Shown here: one piece after another, positions 35,809-46,025 of the stretch
Numbering within the stretch: position 1 is the stretch's first letter
How the letters are laid out: each line of letters begins with the position of its first letter
NCBI RefSeq assembly: GCF_022601685.1
Contig: NZ_JAKUML010000008.1
Span: forward strand, 62,001-126,000
Source: Acinetobacter sedimenti
GTDB taxonomy: Bacteria; Pseudomonadota; Gammaproteobacteria; Pseudomonadales; Moraxellaceae
Direction: 5' to 3'
DNA: 64,000 nucleotides
The notes under the pieces: model-generated
Told to the model about the DNA's origin: nothing
The model's database searches: none
Seen by the model: only the letters and a program-made list of their open reading frames with translations
Program-made: the position numbers and the translations under genes

Positions 35809-37857
35809 TTATGGCTTATAAAGTCCAAGCTCTTGCAAATGTAAACGCAAAATACGACGTACTTCGAGCACCGCTTCAGGCTTCAAGTGAATTGAGTGTC
35901 CGCCTTTGATGATCTTTTCAGACACCGCACCATCAATATGTGCGCTGTGATAAGGAACAATGCCATCAGTGATGACATCCTTGTCGGTTGAGTCTGTGTA
36001 GTTACCCATAATAAGGTGATATTTCACACCTGAATTAATTTTGGTTTCACCTGTGATTTTTGAAAATGCAGATTTTTTACTTAGATCACTTGGACCATTT
36101 TGTAGAAAATCTTTAGAAATACGTTCCAGCATCTGTTGTGCTTCTTCATCGCCTAGTCCTGCTTTTGCAGCAGTCAGTGTGGCTTTTAAGAAGTTCTGCG
36201 GTAGGCGAATGATTTTACGTGCAGCAAGAGTAAACCAGCGATCTGCAAAGTCGGTCCCTCGAAATGGGGAGGCAAGAAAAATCGCACGATCAATCGGTGG
36301 CGTGAGTGCATTCATTCTAAATCGTGGCTGTGCAGCGGCGAGATTTTTAATCTTGTTGTAATTTCTAAAGTCATTTTGTTTTAAATGCTCCATGACTTTC
36401 GTGCTGTAGTCTGCATCACTGACCAACAAACGCCCGATCACACCACCCATACTATGACCAAGTAATACAGCATTGGTTGCAGTGTGTGTTGGGTGGTGTT
36501 GATTCACACCGTCGAAAGCTTGTTTGAGCAAAGCGTAGATTTGGTAACGACTTTCCATGATCGGCATATTGGTCGAATAGAACACTTGCCACACTTGATA
36601 ATGCTCACGTAAAACATTATCGCCCATGATGTCATTAGTCAGAGCAATCCATGTTTCAGGGCTACTTGCCAAACCGTGAATCATCACAATGACTTTTTTC
36701 TTTGGATTGTACGGTTCAAGCATGAACAGGTGAGGCATAATCAGGTCTTGCTCACGGTCAATTAAAGACAAATAACCTGCGACACCAAGATTATTATTGG
36801 CAAGCCATAGTCCATAAGGTGCGGAAAAGTTGGCTGCCAATGGATAGATCTGATCATTGACTTTAATATCTTTATATTTATTTGGATCAACGGTATTCAC
36901 GATCAAATCTTTGCTGTTCAAAATCGCTTTTACTGAACCACGATCTTTCGGAGCAACGACGATCGTCGCAGGGATAATTTGAGCTTCGTGTATATTTGGA
37001 TGGTCGTAAATGTTTTTAAGATTCAGAAAAGGATCAATGTGGAACTCTTGTAATGGTTTTTTCTCGGATTTTTTCAGTTGTACCGCAAACTCTGAACCAA
37101 AGCCATCACGACGGCTGATCGAGCGTAATCCTGAAAATCCGATGTTATAGGTTGAAACAAGCTGATCCACGTCTTTGATCGCTAGACTAGGATATTGATC
37201 AAGATTGACGTGATAAACGCTTTCACCAATATCCATCTTGCCTGTGCTGTAAGATTGCTTTTGGATATCTTGTTGATTGAATTTGTTAACAAGATTGGCA
37301 ATCGCTTGATTATAAAAATCTCGAACCTGTACTTGACGGTTGTCAAAAAGTCGCTGTGTCGCAGGGCGTTTGGTGGCAAACAGGTAGGCATAGCTATAAC
37401 GAATGGCGTTATTTAAAGATTCTAATTGTTTTGTTGTACACTCAATATACTGCTGACCAAGTTGTTGATATTTTTCTTTTTGTTTTTCATCTAAATTGTT
37501 TTGTCCCTCTTTGGCATGTGTTTTTGCAAAATCACAACTCGAAGACTCATTGAGTCGAATCGCATGTGCAAGAAAGATTTCACTGCCTGCCGAAAGATAT
37601 TGTTCATCAACGATTTGAGGAATCTGTGCTAAATCCTGCATACATTGATTGGGATCGTTAATACATTTTTTGGTTTCTTGTCCCGACATCGACAGCACAT
37701 TCAAGCTAGCTTCACTGAGCTCGTCACGTGTCAGAATGCTGTCACGTTCATTACTGAGTGTTGTGCCGACTTTTTGTTCTTTAACACTCACCACCTGACA
37801 ACCTGTCAAACCGAGCATACTAATACTTAGCACAACAAGGAGAGATTGTTGAAACAT
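35809..37857 (-). CDS. Lipoprotein with C-terminal alpha/beta hydrolase (lipase-like) domain
   Basis: This 682-residue protein has a lipoprotein signal (MFQQSLLVVLSISMLGLTGC, lipobox LTGC) and a long N-terminal region of about 350 residues without a recognised domain. The C-terminal PGAP1/lipase-type hydrolase shows VMIHGLASSPETW and the nucleophile elbow GHSMGG, followed by a conserved ASPFRGTDFAD and a late GGHSIHL with the presumed catalytic His. It should sit in the membrane facing the periplasm. The start at 37857 is supported by GGGG six bases upstream, although two earlier in-frame starts exist at 37869 and 37872. It is the only gene of its transcription unit. Confidence 0.8.
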   Translation of the reverse strand: MFQQSLLVVLSISMLGLTGCQVVSVKEQKVGTTLSNERDSILTRDELSEASLNVLSMSGQETKKCINDPNQCMQDLAQIPQIVDEQYLSAGSEIFLAHAIRLNESSSCDFAKTHAKEGQNNLDEKQKEKYQQLGQQYIECTTKQLESLNNAIRYSYAYLFATKRPATQRLFDNRQVQVRDFYNQAIANLVNKFNQQDIQKQSYSTGKMDIGESVYHVNLDQYPSLAIKDVDQLVSTYNIGFSGLRSISRRDGFGSEFAVQLKKSEKKPLQEFHIDPFLNLKNIYDHPNIHEAQIIPATIVVAPKDRGSVKAILNSKDLIVNTVDPNKYKDIKVNDQIYPLAANFSAPYGLWLANNNLGVAGYLSLIDREQDLIMPHLFMLEPYNPKKKVIVMIHGLASSPETWIALTNDIMGDNVLREHYQVWQVFYSTNMPIMESRYQIYALLKQAFDGVNQHHPTHTATNAVLLGHSMGGVIGRLLVSDADYSTKVMEHLKQNDFRNYNKIKNLAAAQPRFRMNALTPPIDRAIFLASPFRGTDFADRWFTLAARKIIRLPQNFLKATLTAAKAGLGDEEAQQMLERISKDFLQNGPSDLSKKSAFSKITGETKINSGVKYHLIMGNYTDSTDKDVITDGIVPYHSAHIDGAVSEKIIKGGHSIHLKPEAVLEVRRILRLHLQELGLYKP

Positions 37858-37930
37858 GAAATACCCCATCAAAACTTATTCAATTTTAAGAGCAGATTAT
37901 TACACTTTTATTCCATGAGATGAATATAAA

Positions 37931-37954
37931 AAAGCCAGTTCGTAAACTGGCTTT
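37931..37954 (-). terminator. Terminator of the repeat-containing lipoprotein gene
   Basis: The stem AAAGCCAGTT/AACTGGCTTT with loop CGTA is followed on the minus strand by a T-run. It lies 31 bases past the stop of the lipoprotein gene. Confidence 0.8.
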
Positions 37955-37984
37955 GTAAGTATGATTTTGATCTTCAAAACAGAC

Positions 37985-38908
37985 TTAACTGCCACGTTGC
38001 CACACGTTATAGCGACCACCTGATTCAATCTCTGTCACAAGACGGTCAACGATCGCAGATTCAGTAGGGTATTTCACTTTGTAATTCTTCAAAGTGGTCA
38101 CGGCATTTTTCTTTTGTTCCATACTCAAGTAGTTGTTTGCCATCGAAAGATGCGCTTCTTGAATATCGGCTTCCATTGCAGTCTTCAAATAAGGAGTTGC
38201 TTCTTTGAATGCACCACCTTCAGATAAACCAAAACCTAACCAAAAACTGGTTTCAGGATCATTTGGCTTCATCTTCAGCAAACGAGTCGCGTAGCTAAGT
38301 GCTTTAGGTCCATAAGTTTCACCCATATCAAGGTTTCGCGCCATATGGCTGGCTTTTGCAGCGCGAAGCAAGATGTCATATGAGGCATTCGGCTGAACTG
38401 CATAACGATCAAGAGTATGAATGATGGATTTTAATTTATCCGTCATCCCACTTTTCTCACGTTTGACATCAAAGCGTGTAGGGTAATGACGTGCCTTGCC
38501 CTCTAAAATCGTTAAAAAGTCATCAATATCAGTGACATCTAATTCGTTATCTTGAGCAAGCGCTGCAAATTTCAAGGCTTTGTCATTGCTATTGGCGACA
38601 GGAATAATAAAACGATTTTTATCTAAAATGATTTCTGCTGAGTTTGGATTATTAGGATCAGCTTTTACACGAAGTTTGGTGAGTGGTGCATTGATTGATT
38701 TTTGTAGATTAACTTCGAACTCTGGCGGCGCAGTATAGTCTGCAGGATTCAGAGCATAATAAGGCGCAGAAACTTGCGGTTCGGTGTAAACGATTGGTTC
38801 AGGCTCAACGAATTTTTTTTGCTCAACTGGCGCAGGTGGCGTCACTGTACATGCACTGACAAAAAGACTTAAAACAGTGAAACTAAAAATTGGTTTTATT
38901 TGCATCAT
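37985..38908 (-). CDS. Lipoprotein with TPR-like C-terminal region, unknown function
   Basis: This 307-residue protein has a lipobox (LFVSAC, about residues 15-20) followed by a proline/glutamate-rich linker. The C-terminal half has helical repeats typical of TPR or sel1-like proteins (SYATRLLKMKPNDPETSFWLGFGLSEGGAFKEATPYLKTA, broken here by domain limits). It is probably anchored in the outer membrane or periplasm as a scaffold for envelope complexes; no specific function is known to me. It is preceded by a run of purines, GAGAAGAA, before the two ATG codons. Confidence 0.68.
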   Translation of the reverse strand: MMQIKPIFSFTVLSLFVSACTVTPPAPVEQKKFVEPEPIVYTEPQVSAPYYALNPADYTAPPEFEVNLQKSINAPLTKLRVKADPNNPNSAEIILDKNRFIIPVANSNDKALKFAALAQDNELDVTDIDDFLTILEGKARHYPTRFDVKREKSGMTDKLKSIIHTLDRYAVQPNASYDILLRAAKASHMARNLDMGETYGPKALSYATRLLKMKPNDPETSFWLGFGLSEGGAFKEATPYLKTAMEADIQEAHLSMANNYLSMEQKKNAVTTLKNYKVKYPTESAIVDRLVTEIESGGRYNVWQRGS

Positions 38909-39079
38909 TTCTTCTCATCAAAGAATTTTAAAAGATCGAGTCTAAGGAATATTTTTTTTTGCTTCAATCATAGTTGCGTAAATCAAGTAAGTGATTGTGT
39001 AAAAAACAGTCATATGATTTGGCGTCAATCTAATGATTCATTTGCTGTGAAATTTATTACATGTAAATCCGTATAATGT

Positions 39080-39889
39080 TTAGGTTTCATGTTTAACGCT
39101 AAGATCATACTCACGCTGTACTTCTTCAAGCACTTGTATGTCTTGTTTAGATAATGGCGTAAGGCGAGGGCGTTTAAATTCAGGATCAAGCTTACTCAGT
39201 TGTTCGCACATTTTTTTCAAATGCGCTTCGTTCTTTTGTAAGCGTTCTGACAAGATACGTAGACTTTCCAGTACCGTATCAGGCTCACTGTGTGATGCGG
39301 CATAAGGTTGAAAATCAGTACATGTGCTATCTTGTGAAACATTTTCGATGATTGGTTCTTCTTGCTTTCTGGTCACTTGTTTTTGAATAAATCGTGCAGG
39401 GTTGCCAACAGCGGTGGTATTTGCAGGAACGGCTTTGGTCACGACGGCATTCGAGCCAACTTTGGCATTTTTCCCAACAGTAAAAGGTCCAAGAATTTTC
39501 GCACCTGCACCAACAATCACACCATCTTCAAGGGTTGGGTGGCGTTTGCCTTTATCCCATGTGGTACCGCCCAGCGTCACACCATGATACAGCGTGACAT
39601 CATCGCCGATCTCTGCTGTTTCGCCGATCACAACACCCATACCATGATCGATAAAAAAGCCTTGTCCAATCTTTGCTGCAGGGTGAATCTCAATGCCTGT
39701 GGCAAAGCGTGAAAATGCAGAAATCGCTCGTGCGGTACCTTTTAATTCTTTTTGCCAGAGTCCATGCGCCAAACGGTGCATAACAATAGCGTGAAAACCA
39801 GGATAAGTGGTGAGGACTTCGAGAACATTACGTGCTGCAGGATCACGATCAAACACCGCTTTGATATCTTGTTTAAGCTGTTTAAACAT
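39080..39889 (-). CDS. cysE: Serine O-acetyltransferase
   Basis: This 270-residue enzyme makes O-acetylserine from serine and acetyl-CoA, the first step of cysteine synthesis. It has the N-terminal helical part [20 protein letters not shown] and the left-handed beta-helix repeats with [25 protein letters not shown], and the GNPARFIQ ending. A C-terminal extension of about 90 residues beyond the usual end is rich in charged helices. The start at 39889 follows AGGAGATC; the longer frame reads into trmJ and is rejected. It overlaps the end of trmJ by 8 bases, so the two are co-transcribed. Confidence 0.93.
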   Translation of the reverse strand: MFKQLKQDIKAVFDRDPAARNVLEVLTTYPGFHAIVMHRLAHGLWQKELKGTARAISAFSRFATGIEIHPAAKIGQGFFIDHGMGVVIGETAEIGDDVTLYHGVTLGGTTWDKGKRHPTLEDGVIVGAGAKILGPFTVGKNAKVGSNAVVTKAVPANTTAVGNPARFIQKQVTRKQEEPIIENVSQDSTCTDFQPYAASHSEPDTVLESLRILSERLQKNEAHLKKMCEQLSKLDPEFKRPRLTPLSKQDIQVLEEVQREYDLSVKHET

Positions 39890-40790
39890 CTGTTTGATCT
39901 CCTTGAGTGTTCTGCTTTTCATCGTTTGGAGTTGTGGCAGTTTTGCTATCTTGTGGTTGCCATGTGCCTTTGCGTAAGGCTTGGACACGACTAAACACAC
40001 CACGGAGCAAATGATATTCCATACGATCCAATTGTATCCGACCAAATAATCGCCGTAAACGCAGTGGTAATAAGCGTGGATTCTCAGGGTCTAAAAACTC
40101 AATATCGGCTAAGGTTTGCTCGAAATGCGGATAGAACTGTTGCATCTGATCTTGAGTCACTAAGGGCTCATCCCATTGCATCGACTGACCTTGTACCAAT
40201 TGCATGGCTTCGACTTTTTCTGCGGTTACGACAGCATCATTTTTTTCGAGTGCATGATTTTGACTTTCTGCTTCGGAATGTTGCAGACACGCCATTCTCA
40301 GCTCATAGCACACCACTTGAATGGCTTGTGCCACATTGAGTACAGCGTATTCTGGATTGACTGGAATGGTCAGGTGATAATTGGCAAGCGCAAGCTCCTC
40401 ATTGGTCAAGCCACGATCTTCACGTCCAAACAGAATGGCCACCTGTTGATTTTTTTCTGTTGCATTGGCGATTTCAAGACTGGCAGGGCGAACGTCTAAA
40501 ATCGGCCAAGGAATTGTACGACTGCGAGCACTGGTGCCAAATACCACATGACAATCCGCCAAGGCATCTTCAATCCGCTCAACCACTCGAATATGTTCGA
40601 TCAAATCACTAGCACCTGCGGACAGCGCATCAATATCAGGGTGCGGATAATGTTTTGGCGCAACCAAAACCAAATGCTTTAAGCCCATGGTTTTCATGGC
40701 ACGTAAGGCTGCACCGATATTTGCAGGGAGTGTGGTATTGACCATCACGATACGGATATGATCAAGTAAATCAGTCGCTTGAGTAGACAT
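39882..40790 (-). CDS. trmJ: tRNA (cytidine/uridine-2'-O-)-methyltransferase TrmJ
   Basis: This 302-residue SPOUT-class methyltransferase has the N-terminal [26 protein letters not shown] and the trefoil-knot SAM-binding segments [15 protein letters not shown] and [23 protein letters not shown]. It methylates the ribose at position 32 of tRNAs in the cytoplasm. The C-terminal region is longer than usual and includes a basic tail ([15 protein letters not shown]). cysE starts inside its 3' end. GAAGGA lies just upstream of the ATG. Confidence 0.92.
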   Translation of the reverse strand: MSTQATDLLDHIRIVMVNTTLPANIGAALRAMKTMGLKHLVLVAPKHYPHPDIDALSAGASDLIEHIRVVERIEDALADCHVVFGTSARSRTIPWPILDVRPASLEIANATEKNQQVAILFGREDRGLTNEELALANYHLTIPVNPEYAVLNVAQAIQVVCYELRMACLQHSEAESQNHALEKNDAVVTAEKVEAMQLVQGQSMQWDEPLVTQDQMQQFYPHFEQTLADIEFLDPENPRLLPLRLRRLFGRIQLDRMEYHLLRGVFSRVQALRKGTWQPQDSKTATTPNDEKQNTQGDQTDV

Positions 40791-40846
40791 ATTTCCTTCA
40801 AATTTCAGAATATTTGATAAATGTGGCTTGTGCGTATGTTAATGCC

Positions 40847-43800
40847 TTAGGAATAGCGCATATCTTCGCTATACTCAAACGAGTCATCACTACGCAACAT
40901 ACCATCGAGTTCGCTATCATCAATTTGGCGATTTTGCTGTGATGGCGGTGGTGGTTCATCGATCACTTTATATTTCGGTTTCACCACTTGCGCAGCTTTT
41001 GATTTGACCTGATATTCCACCCGAATATGTTCTTTGCCCAAATGATCACGTAATTTCAACATCAGATCATCGGTTGGTGTGACTTGCCAAGCCTCACCAA
41101 GTTGCAATTCATAAGTTGCAAAGTGATTTTCAAATAGTAATTTGATCGGAATGTGTACCGCATTCGTAACTTGGCAAAATGGCGCAATCGCAGTGAGTAA
41201 ATCATTGGCAAAATCAGCGCTTAACTCATTTTCATGGAAACGTAAATGAATGGCTTGGGCTCGTTTTTCACGGATTTGATTGAGGTTAAATGCTTTGCTG
41301 AGTCTTCCAAGCGGGCGATCAAAACCTTCTCGTTCATAGATTTCGCCTTCAATGACCACCACAGTTTCATTTTGGAAAAATTCTTTGTAGCGTTCAAAGC
41401 GTTCACGATTTGTAGATATTTCAAAGCGAGCCGTGCCATCGTCCAAAGTGATCATGGTACGATTCGGGAAATGTGCCACATCAATAATTAATCCTGCAAT
41501 TACGGTGGTTTGTCCACGTCGTGTGGTACTGAGATTATTGAGTGTATTTGGAATAAAGCGTTTTAATTCATCTTTATACACATCAATCGGGTGACCTGTC
41601 AGATACAAGCCGAGCGTGTCTTTTTCACCTTTCAGGCGGACTTCATCACTCCACGGTTTGATTGGTTTCATTGGTTTGCGCTGGACTTGCTCGACTTCAC
41701 CAAACAAATCCATCATGCCTGATTCACGGTTGTTGCGAGCTTGTTCCGCTGCTTGCACTGCTTCGGGTAAATTTTCCATCAAAATCGCACGCTCTTCACC
41801 CAAACAATCGAGCGCACCTGCACGAATTAAGGCTTCTAATGTACGTTTATTAATTTTCTTGAGATCAATACGATGACAAAAATCGAATAAGTCTTGATAT
41901 TCACCTTGCGCGACTCGGGAATCAATCACCGACTGCATCGCCTGCTCACCAACGCCTTTAATCGCACCCAATCCATAGACAATAGTTTTTGGGTCACTGG
42001 CTTTAAAGCGGTAGTCCGACATGTTGATTGACGGTGGTAAAACCGTCAAATCATTGCTTCGACAGTCATCAATTAAAAACACCACATTATCAGTATTTTG
42101 CATTTCCGATGACATCACCGCCGCCATAAATTCGGCAGGATAATGAGCTTTCAGCCATGCAGTATGATAGGCGACGAGGGCATAGGCTGCAGCGTGCGAT
42201 TTGTTAAAACCATAGCCTGCGAACTTTTCCATATAATCGAAAATTTCATTGGCTTTGACCTCATCAATGTCTTTGGTGGCTGCACCTTTGAGGAAGATTT
42301 GCCGTTGCTTGACCATTTCCTCAGGCTTCTTTTTCCCCATAGCACGACGCAGCAAGTCCGCACCGCCGAGGGTATAGCCTGCACAGACTTGTGCCGCTTG
42401 CATCACCTGTTCTTGATAAACCATGATGCCGTAAGTCGGTTTCAAAATATCTTCGAGCAGTGGATGGAGATATTCAAAACTGCCACCGTGCATACGATGA
42501 ATAAAGTCGGGAATTAGATCCATCGGACCAGGACGATACAGCGATACGAAAGCGATAATTTCTTCAAACTGACTTGGACGTGCTTCTTTGAGCATGCGTT
42601 TCATACCGACGGATTCAAACTGGAATACCGCTGTGGTATTGCCATCAGCGAACACCTCATAGGCGGCTTTATCATCTAAAGCGATCTGTTCGAGGATAAT
42701 CCGTTCGGACTCAGGCAAGCGTGCATTGATATGCGTCATTGCATCTTCAATGACCGTGAGATTTCGCAGTCCCAAAAAGTCGAACTTGACCAAGCCGACC
42801 GCTTCGACGTCATCTTTATCAAACTGGCTGACTCGTCCTGTGCCATCCGCTTCACAGCTAATCGCTGAAAAGTCGGTAATTTTCCCAGGGGAGATCAGTA
42901 CGCCACCTGCGTGTTTGCCTGTGTTACGAGTAATGCCTTCGAGCTTAAGCGCCATGTCCCAAATTTCCGAGGCATCATCATATTCAGGATTGGCAGGATT
43001 GGTGACCATGTCTTTAAGCTCTGGTTCCATCTCCAAAGCAGTTTTTAGATCGACACCGAGTGGCTTCGTCGGCACAAGTTTGGAAATACGATCGGCTAAA
43101 CCATATGATTTACCCAAAACTCGGGCTACATCTCGAATCGCACCTTTTGCTGCCATCGTACCGAATGTGGCAATCTGCGATACTGCATCTCGTCCATAAT
43201 GACGTGACACATAATCAATCACTCGGTCACGTCCTGCAATACAGAAGTCAATATCGAAATCGGGCATCGACACTCGTTCAGGATTCAGGAATCGCTCGAA
43301 AAGCAGTTCATAACGTAGCGGATCAAGATCGGTGATTTTTAAACTATAGGCAACCAACGAGCCTGCACCCGAACCACGACCCGGTCCGACAGGCACGCCA
43401 TTATTTTTCGCCCAGCCAATAAAGTCCATGACGATGAGGAAGTAGCCAGGGAAACCCATTTTGAGAATAATATCAATCTCATAGGTCAGGCGATCGTGAT
43501 ATTTTTTATCAATCTCAACCCATGATTCATCACGCTCATTTTCAGGATAAAGTAAGGCAAGTCGCTCGACTAAGCCTTGCTCTGAGACATGACGGAAAAA
43601 TGAGTCAATGGTGTGTTCAGGTGGTATCGGATAATCAGGCAGATAGTTTTTACCCAACGTCAGATTCACCGTACAGCGCTGTGCAATCAGATAACTATTC
43701 GTCAGCGCATTCGGTAAATCGGCAAACAATGTTTGCATTTCAGCATTGGATTTGAAATATTGCTGATCGGTATAATTTTGCGGACGGCGATCATCACCGA

Positions 43801-44449
43801 GTACATAGCCTTCGGCGATACAAACCCGAGCTTCGTGCGCTTCAAAATCACTTTGCTTGATAAAGCGTAAATCATTGTGCGCAACCACACCGATTTGATA
43901 TTTTTGTGCGAGTTGTAAGGCTTGTTGGATAAACAATTCTTCATTCGGTAAACCGACTCGGCTAATCGCCAAATACACCCGATTAGCAAAGGCATTTTTC
44001 CATGCGTCAATCAGTGGCTCGGCTTTATCAGGATTGGATGAGCAAAGTGCTTGACCGACATCGCTATGGATTCCCAAGAGGGCAATCAGTCCATCAGATT
44101 GCTGACAAATCCATTCAGACTGAACCGTAGGAATGTCGAGTTTCAGTCCATGGGTAAAACCTTTGGATACTAATTCGGTGAGATTGAGCCAGCCCGCTTG
44201 GTTCATTGCAAGCAGTTGCACCCGTTGATGCTCTTCACCAAGACGTAGATCACTACCGAAAATAGGCTTAATGCCATGCTTTAGACAGGCATTATAAAAC
44301 TTCACCGCTGCGTGCATATTCGACAGGTCAGTCAGTGCTAAAGCAGGCATCTTGTCTTCGGCGGCAGCTTTGACCAAATCAGGGATTCTGATAATCGAAT
44401 CCGTAATCGAATATTCGCTGTGAATGCCTAAATGGACAAATTGCATCAT
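40847..44449 (-). CDS. dnaE: DNA polymerase III alpha subunit
   Basis: This 1200-residue replicative polymerase has an N-terminal PHP domain (FVHLGIHSEYSITDS), the C-family catalytic region with GPGRGSGAGSLVAY and the aspartate motif PDFDIDF, then helix-hairpin-helix (LGAIKGVGEQAM), OB-fold (VIAGLIIDV) and a C-terminal tau-binding part. Length is normal. It acts in the replisome with epsilon and theta. The upstream gap 44450-44547 should carry its promoter; the downstream gap to trmJ is only 56 bases, so read-through into trmJ-cysE is possible. Confidence 0.96.
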   Translation of the reverse strand: MMQFVHLGIHSEYSITDSIIRIPDLVKAAAEDKMPALALTDLSNMHAAVKFYNACLKHGIKPIFGSDLRLGEEHQRVQLLAMNQAGWLNLTELVSKGFTHGLKLDIPTVQSEWICQQSDGLIALLGIHSDVGQALCSSNPDKAEPLIDAWKNAFANRVYLAISRVGLPNEELFIQQALQLAQKYQIGVVAHNDLRFIKQSDFEAHEARVCIAEGYVLGDDRRPQNYTDQQYFKSNAEMQTLFADLPNALTNSYLIAQRCTVNLTLGKNYLPDYPIPPEHTIDSFFRHVSEQGLVERLALLYPENERDESWVEIDKKYHDRLTYEIDIILKMGFPGYFLIVMDFIGWAKNNGVPVGPGRGSGAGSLVAYSLKITDLDPLRYELLFERFLNPERVSMPDFDIDFCIAGRDRVIDYVSRHYGRDAVSQIATFGTMAAKGAIRDVARVLGKSYGLADRISKLVPTKPLGVDLKTALEMEPELKDMVTNPANPEYDDASEIWDMALKLEGITRNTGKHAGGVLISPGKITDFSAISCEADGTGRVSQFDKDDVEAVGLVKFDFLGLRNLTVIEDAMTHINARLPESERIILEQIALDDKAAYEVFADGNTTAVFQFESVGMKRMLKEARPSQFEEIIAFVSLYRPGPMDLIPDFIHRMHGGSFEYLHPLLEDILKPTYGIMVYQEQVMQAAQVCAGYTLGGADLLRRAMGKKKPEEMVKQRQIFLKGAATKDIDEVKANEIFDYMEKFAGYGFNKSHAAAYALVAYHTAWLKAHYPAEFMAAVMSSEMQNTDNVVFLIDDCRSNDLTVLPPSINMSDYRFKASDPKTIVYGLGAIKGVGEQAMQSVIDSRVAQGEYQDLFDFCHRIDLKKINKRTLEALIRAGALDCLGEERAILMENLPEAVQAAEQARNNRESGMMDLFGEVEQVQRKPMKPIKPWSDEVRLKGEKDTLGLYLTGHPIDVYKDELKRFIPNTLNNLSTTRRGQTTVIAGLIIDVAHFPNRTMITLDDGTARFEISTNRERFERYKEFFQNETVVVIEGEIYEREGFDRPLGRLSKAFNLNQIREKRAQAIHLRFHENELSADFANDLLTAIAPFCQVTNAVHIPIKLLFENHFATYELQLGEAWQVTPTDDLMLKLRDHLGKEHIRVEYQVKSKAAQVVKPKYKVIDEPPPPSQQNRQIDDSELDGMLRSDDSFEYSEDMRYS

Positions 44450-44547
44450 TGAAACCGTCTAACCTAATTATGAAAATTGGAAAATCAATACGAACATCAA
44501 ATCTTAGCACGAGTGTTTAGCTTTGACTGATCTGATTTGAAGAAAAT

Positions 44548-44576
44548 AAAAAACCAAATACGAGATTTGGTTTTTT
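44548..44576. terminator. Bidirectional terminator between surA and dnaE
   Basis: The 12-bp stem AAAAAACCAAAT/ATTTGGTTTTTT with loop ACGAG ends the lptD-surA transcript on the minus strand; the flanking runs are symmetric. Confidence 0.85.
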
Positions 44577-44609
44577 ATCAGAAAATGAATCGGTTTTTAC
44601 ACCAATCTA

Positions 44610-46025
44610 TTAGTTTTCGGTGCTTGAATCTGTACTTGGCTCAGTCGTCGGTGGCGTTGAGCTCGCTTGCGCATCGGCATCTTTTAAGCTTGGATCTTTG
44701 ATATCCACATAAGCTTCTGCACGGACTTCACGTAACCAACCATCAAGCTCTGCATCAAACTGACGCTCACTCAAAAGTTGTTTTGCCATACGGCGTTGAT
44801 ATTCTTCAGTCATATCTTTCTGACGTTGATCTTCAACGGTCAAGATGTGCCAACCGTATTGTGTTTGAAATGGTTTGCTGACTTGACCAACGGAGGTAGA
44901 AGTCATCATTTTTTCAAACTCAGGCACCATCACACCAGGAGAAACCCAGTCCAAACTACCGCCATTACGTGCTGATCCAGTATCACTAGAATAGGTCGCT
45001 GCCATTTCTTGAAAATCAGCGCCTTGTTGTAGACGGCTATAGATTTGATCAATTTGCTGTTTTGCATCAGCAGGGCTAACGACTTCTGAAGGTTGAATCA
45101 AAATATGACGTGTAAAATATTGAGGAACTAAAGCTTTTTTTCCATCAGCTGTTCGTTCAAGTAGTTTTAAAATATGAATACCATCTTTGGCATTGATTAA
45201 TTCTGTCGTTTTACCCACTTCAAGACCACTGATTCGAGCGGCAAGATCGGCAGGAATATCAGATAAAGCACGTGTGCCCATGTCTGCGCCTTGCACCACG
45301 ACTTGATCATTGCTGTTCTGCTCAGCAATCTCTTTGATATTGTCACTCGTTGCCAATGCATTGCGTACAGCATTTGCAGTTTCAGTGACCACATTTGCTT
45401 CGGTCGCTTCCGACTTTGGAGCAACACGTAAGTGAAGTACATGAACTTTGCTACCAAGTGCTGCTTGACCTTGTGGGGAATTTAGGAAGTTATCAATATC
45501 TCGCTCAGATACTTTGATACGTGACATGACTTGTTGTTGACGTAGGCGATTGACACTTAAATCTTCTGACACCTGCTTGCGAAGTAGCTCATAGTTACCT
45601 GCACGTTGGCTGTCAAGACCACGTTGGAATTCTTCTAGGCTATCAGCACCTTGTTGCTTTGCTATCGACAACACAGCTTGATTGAGTTCAGTTTCGCTCG
45701 GTTTCACACCTAGACGACGCACTTGTTCAATTTGAGCTTGACGTAAGATGAGTTGTTCTAATACTTGTTTACGCAGAATAGATGCAGAGGGAACTTGTTG
45801 TCCCTGGCTTTGCATTTGCTCTTGAATAACGGCACTCGCTTGATCTAGATCACTTTGCAAAATTGCGCTTTCACCAACGACTGCAACCACTTGATCAATA
45901 TTCGCTGCATAAATTGACGCTGATGCAGATAACGCAACCACTAGCGCAGTAGTGCGGGCAATTTTCATCATGTTTTGACGTAATTTAGATGTAAGTACAG
46001 GTGTGAGTACAGTAGGGTTATTCAT
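44610..46025 (-). CDS. surA: Periplasmic peptidyl-prolyl isomerase chaperone SurA
   Basis: This chaperone of about 471 residues helps fold outer-membrane proteins, including LptD. It has an N-terminal SurA domain (IDQVVAVVGESAILQSDL), two parvulin domains (the second with YFTRHILIQPSE and GSLDWVSPGVMVPEFE) and a Ser/Thr/Pro tail. The ATG at 46025 overlaps the lptD stop (TAATG), so translational coupling favours this start even though it puts 18 extra residues before the hydrophobic signal core; the ATG near 45971 (MKIARTTAL) is a good alternative. It lies downstream of lptD, as in many gammaproteobacteria. Confidence 0.92.
   Translation of the reverse strand: MNNPTVLTPVLTSKLRQNMMKIARTTALVVALSASASIYAANIDQVVAVVGESAILQSDLDQASAVIQEQMQSQGQQVPSASILRKQVLEQLILRQAQIEQVRRLGVKPSETELNQAVLSIAKQQGADSLEEFQRGLDSQRAGNYELLRKQVSEDLSVNRLRQQQVMSRIKVSERDIDNFLNSPQGQAALGSKVHVLHLRVAPKSEATEANVVTETANAVRNALATSDNIKEIAEQNSNDQVVVQGADMGTRALSDIPADLAARISGLEVGKTTELINAKDGIHILKLLERTADGKKALVPQYFTRHILIQPSEVVSPADAKQQIDQIYSRLQQGADFQEMAATYSSDTGSARNGGSLDWVSPGVMVPEFEKMMTSTSVGQVSKPFQTQYGWHILTVEDQRQKDMTEEYQRRMAKQLLSERQFDAELDGWLREVRAEAYVDIKDPSLKDADAQASSTPPTTEPSTDSSTEN

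Noticed and set aside
39890-40045. Longer N-terminus for CysE
   Set aside because: The extension reads the 3' end of trmJ in another frame, lacks family similarity, and a strong AGGAG precedes the start at 39889.
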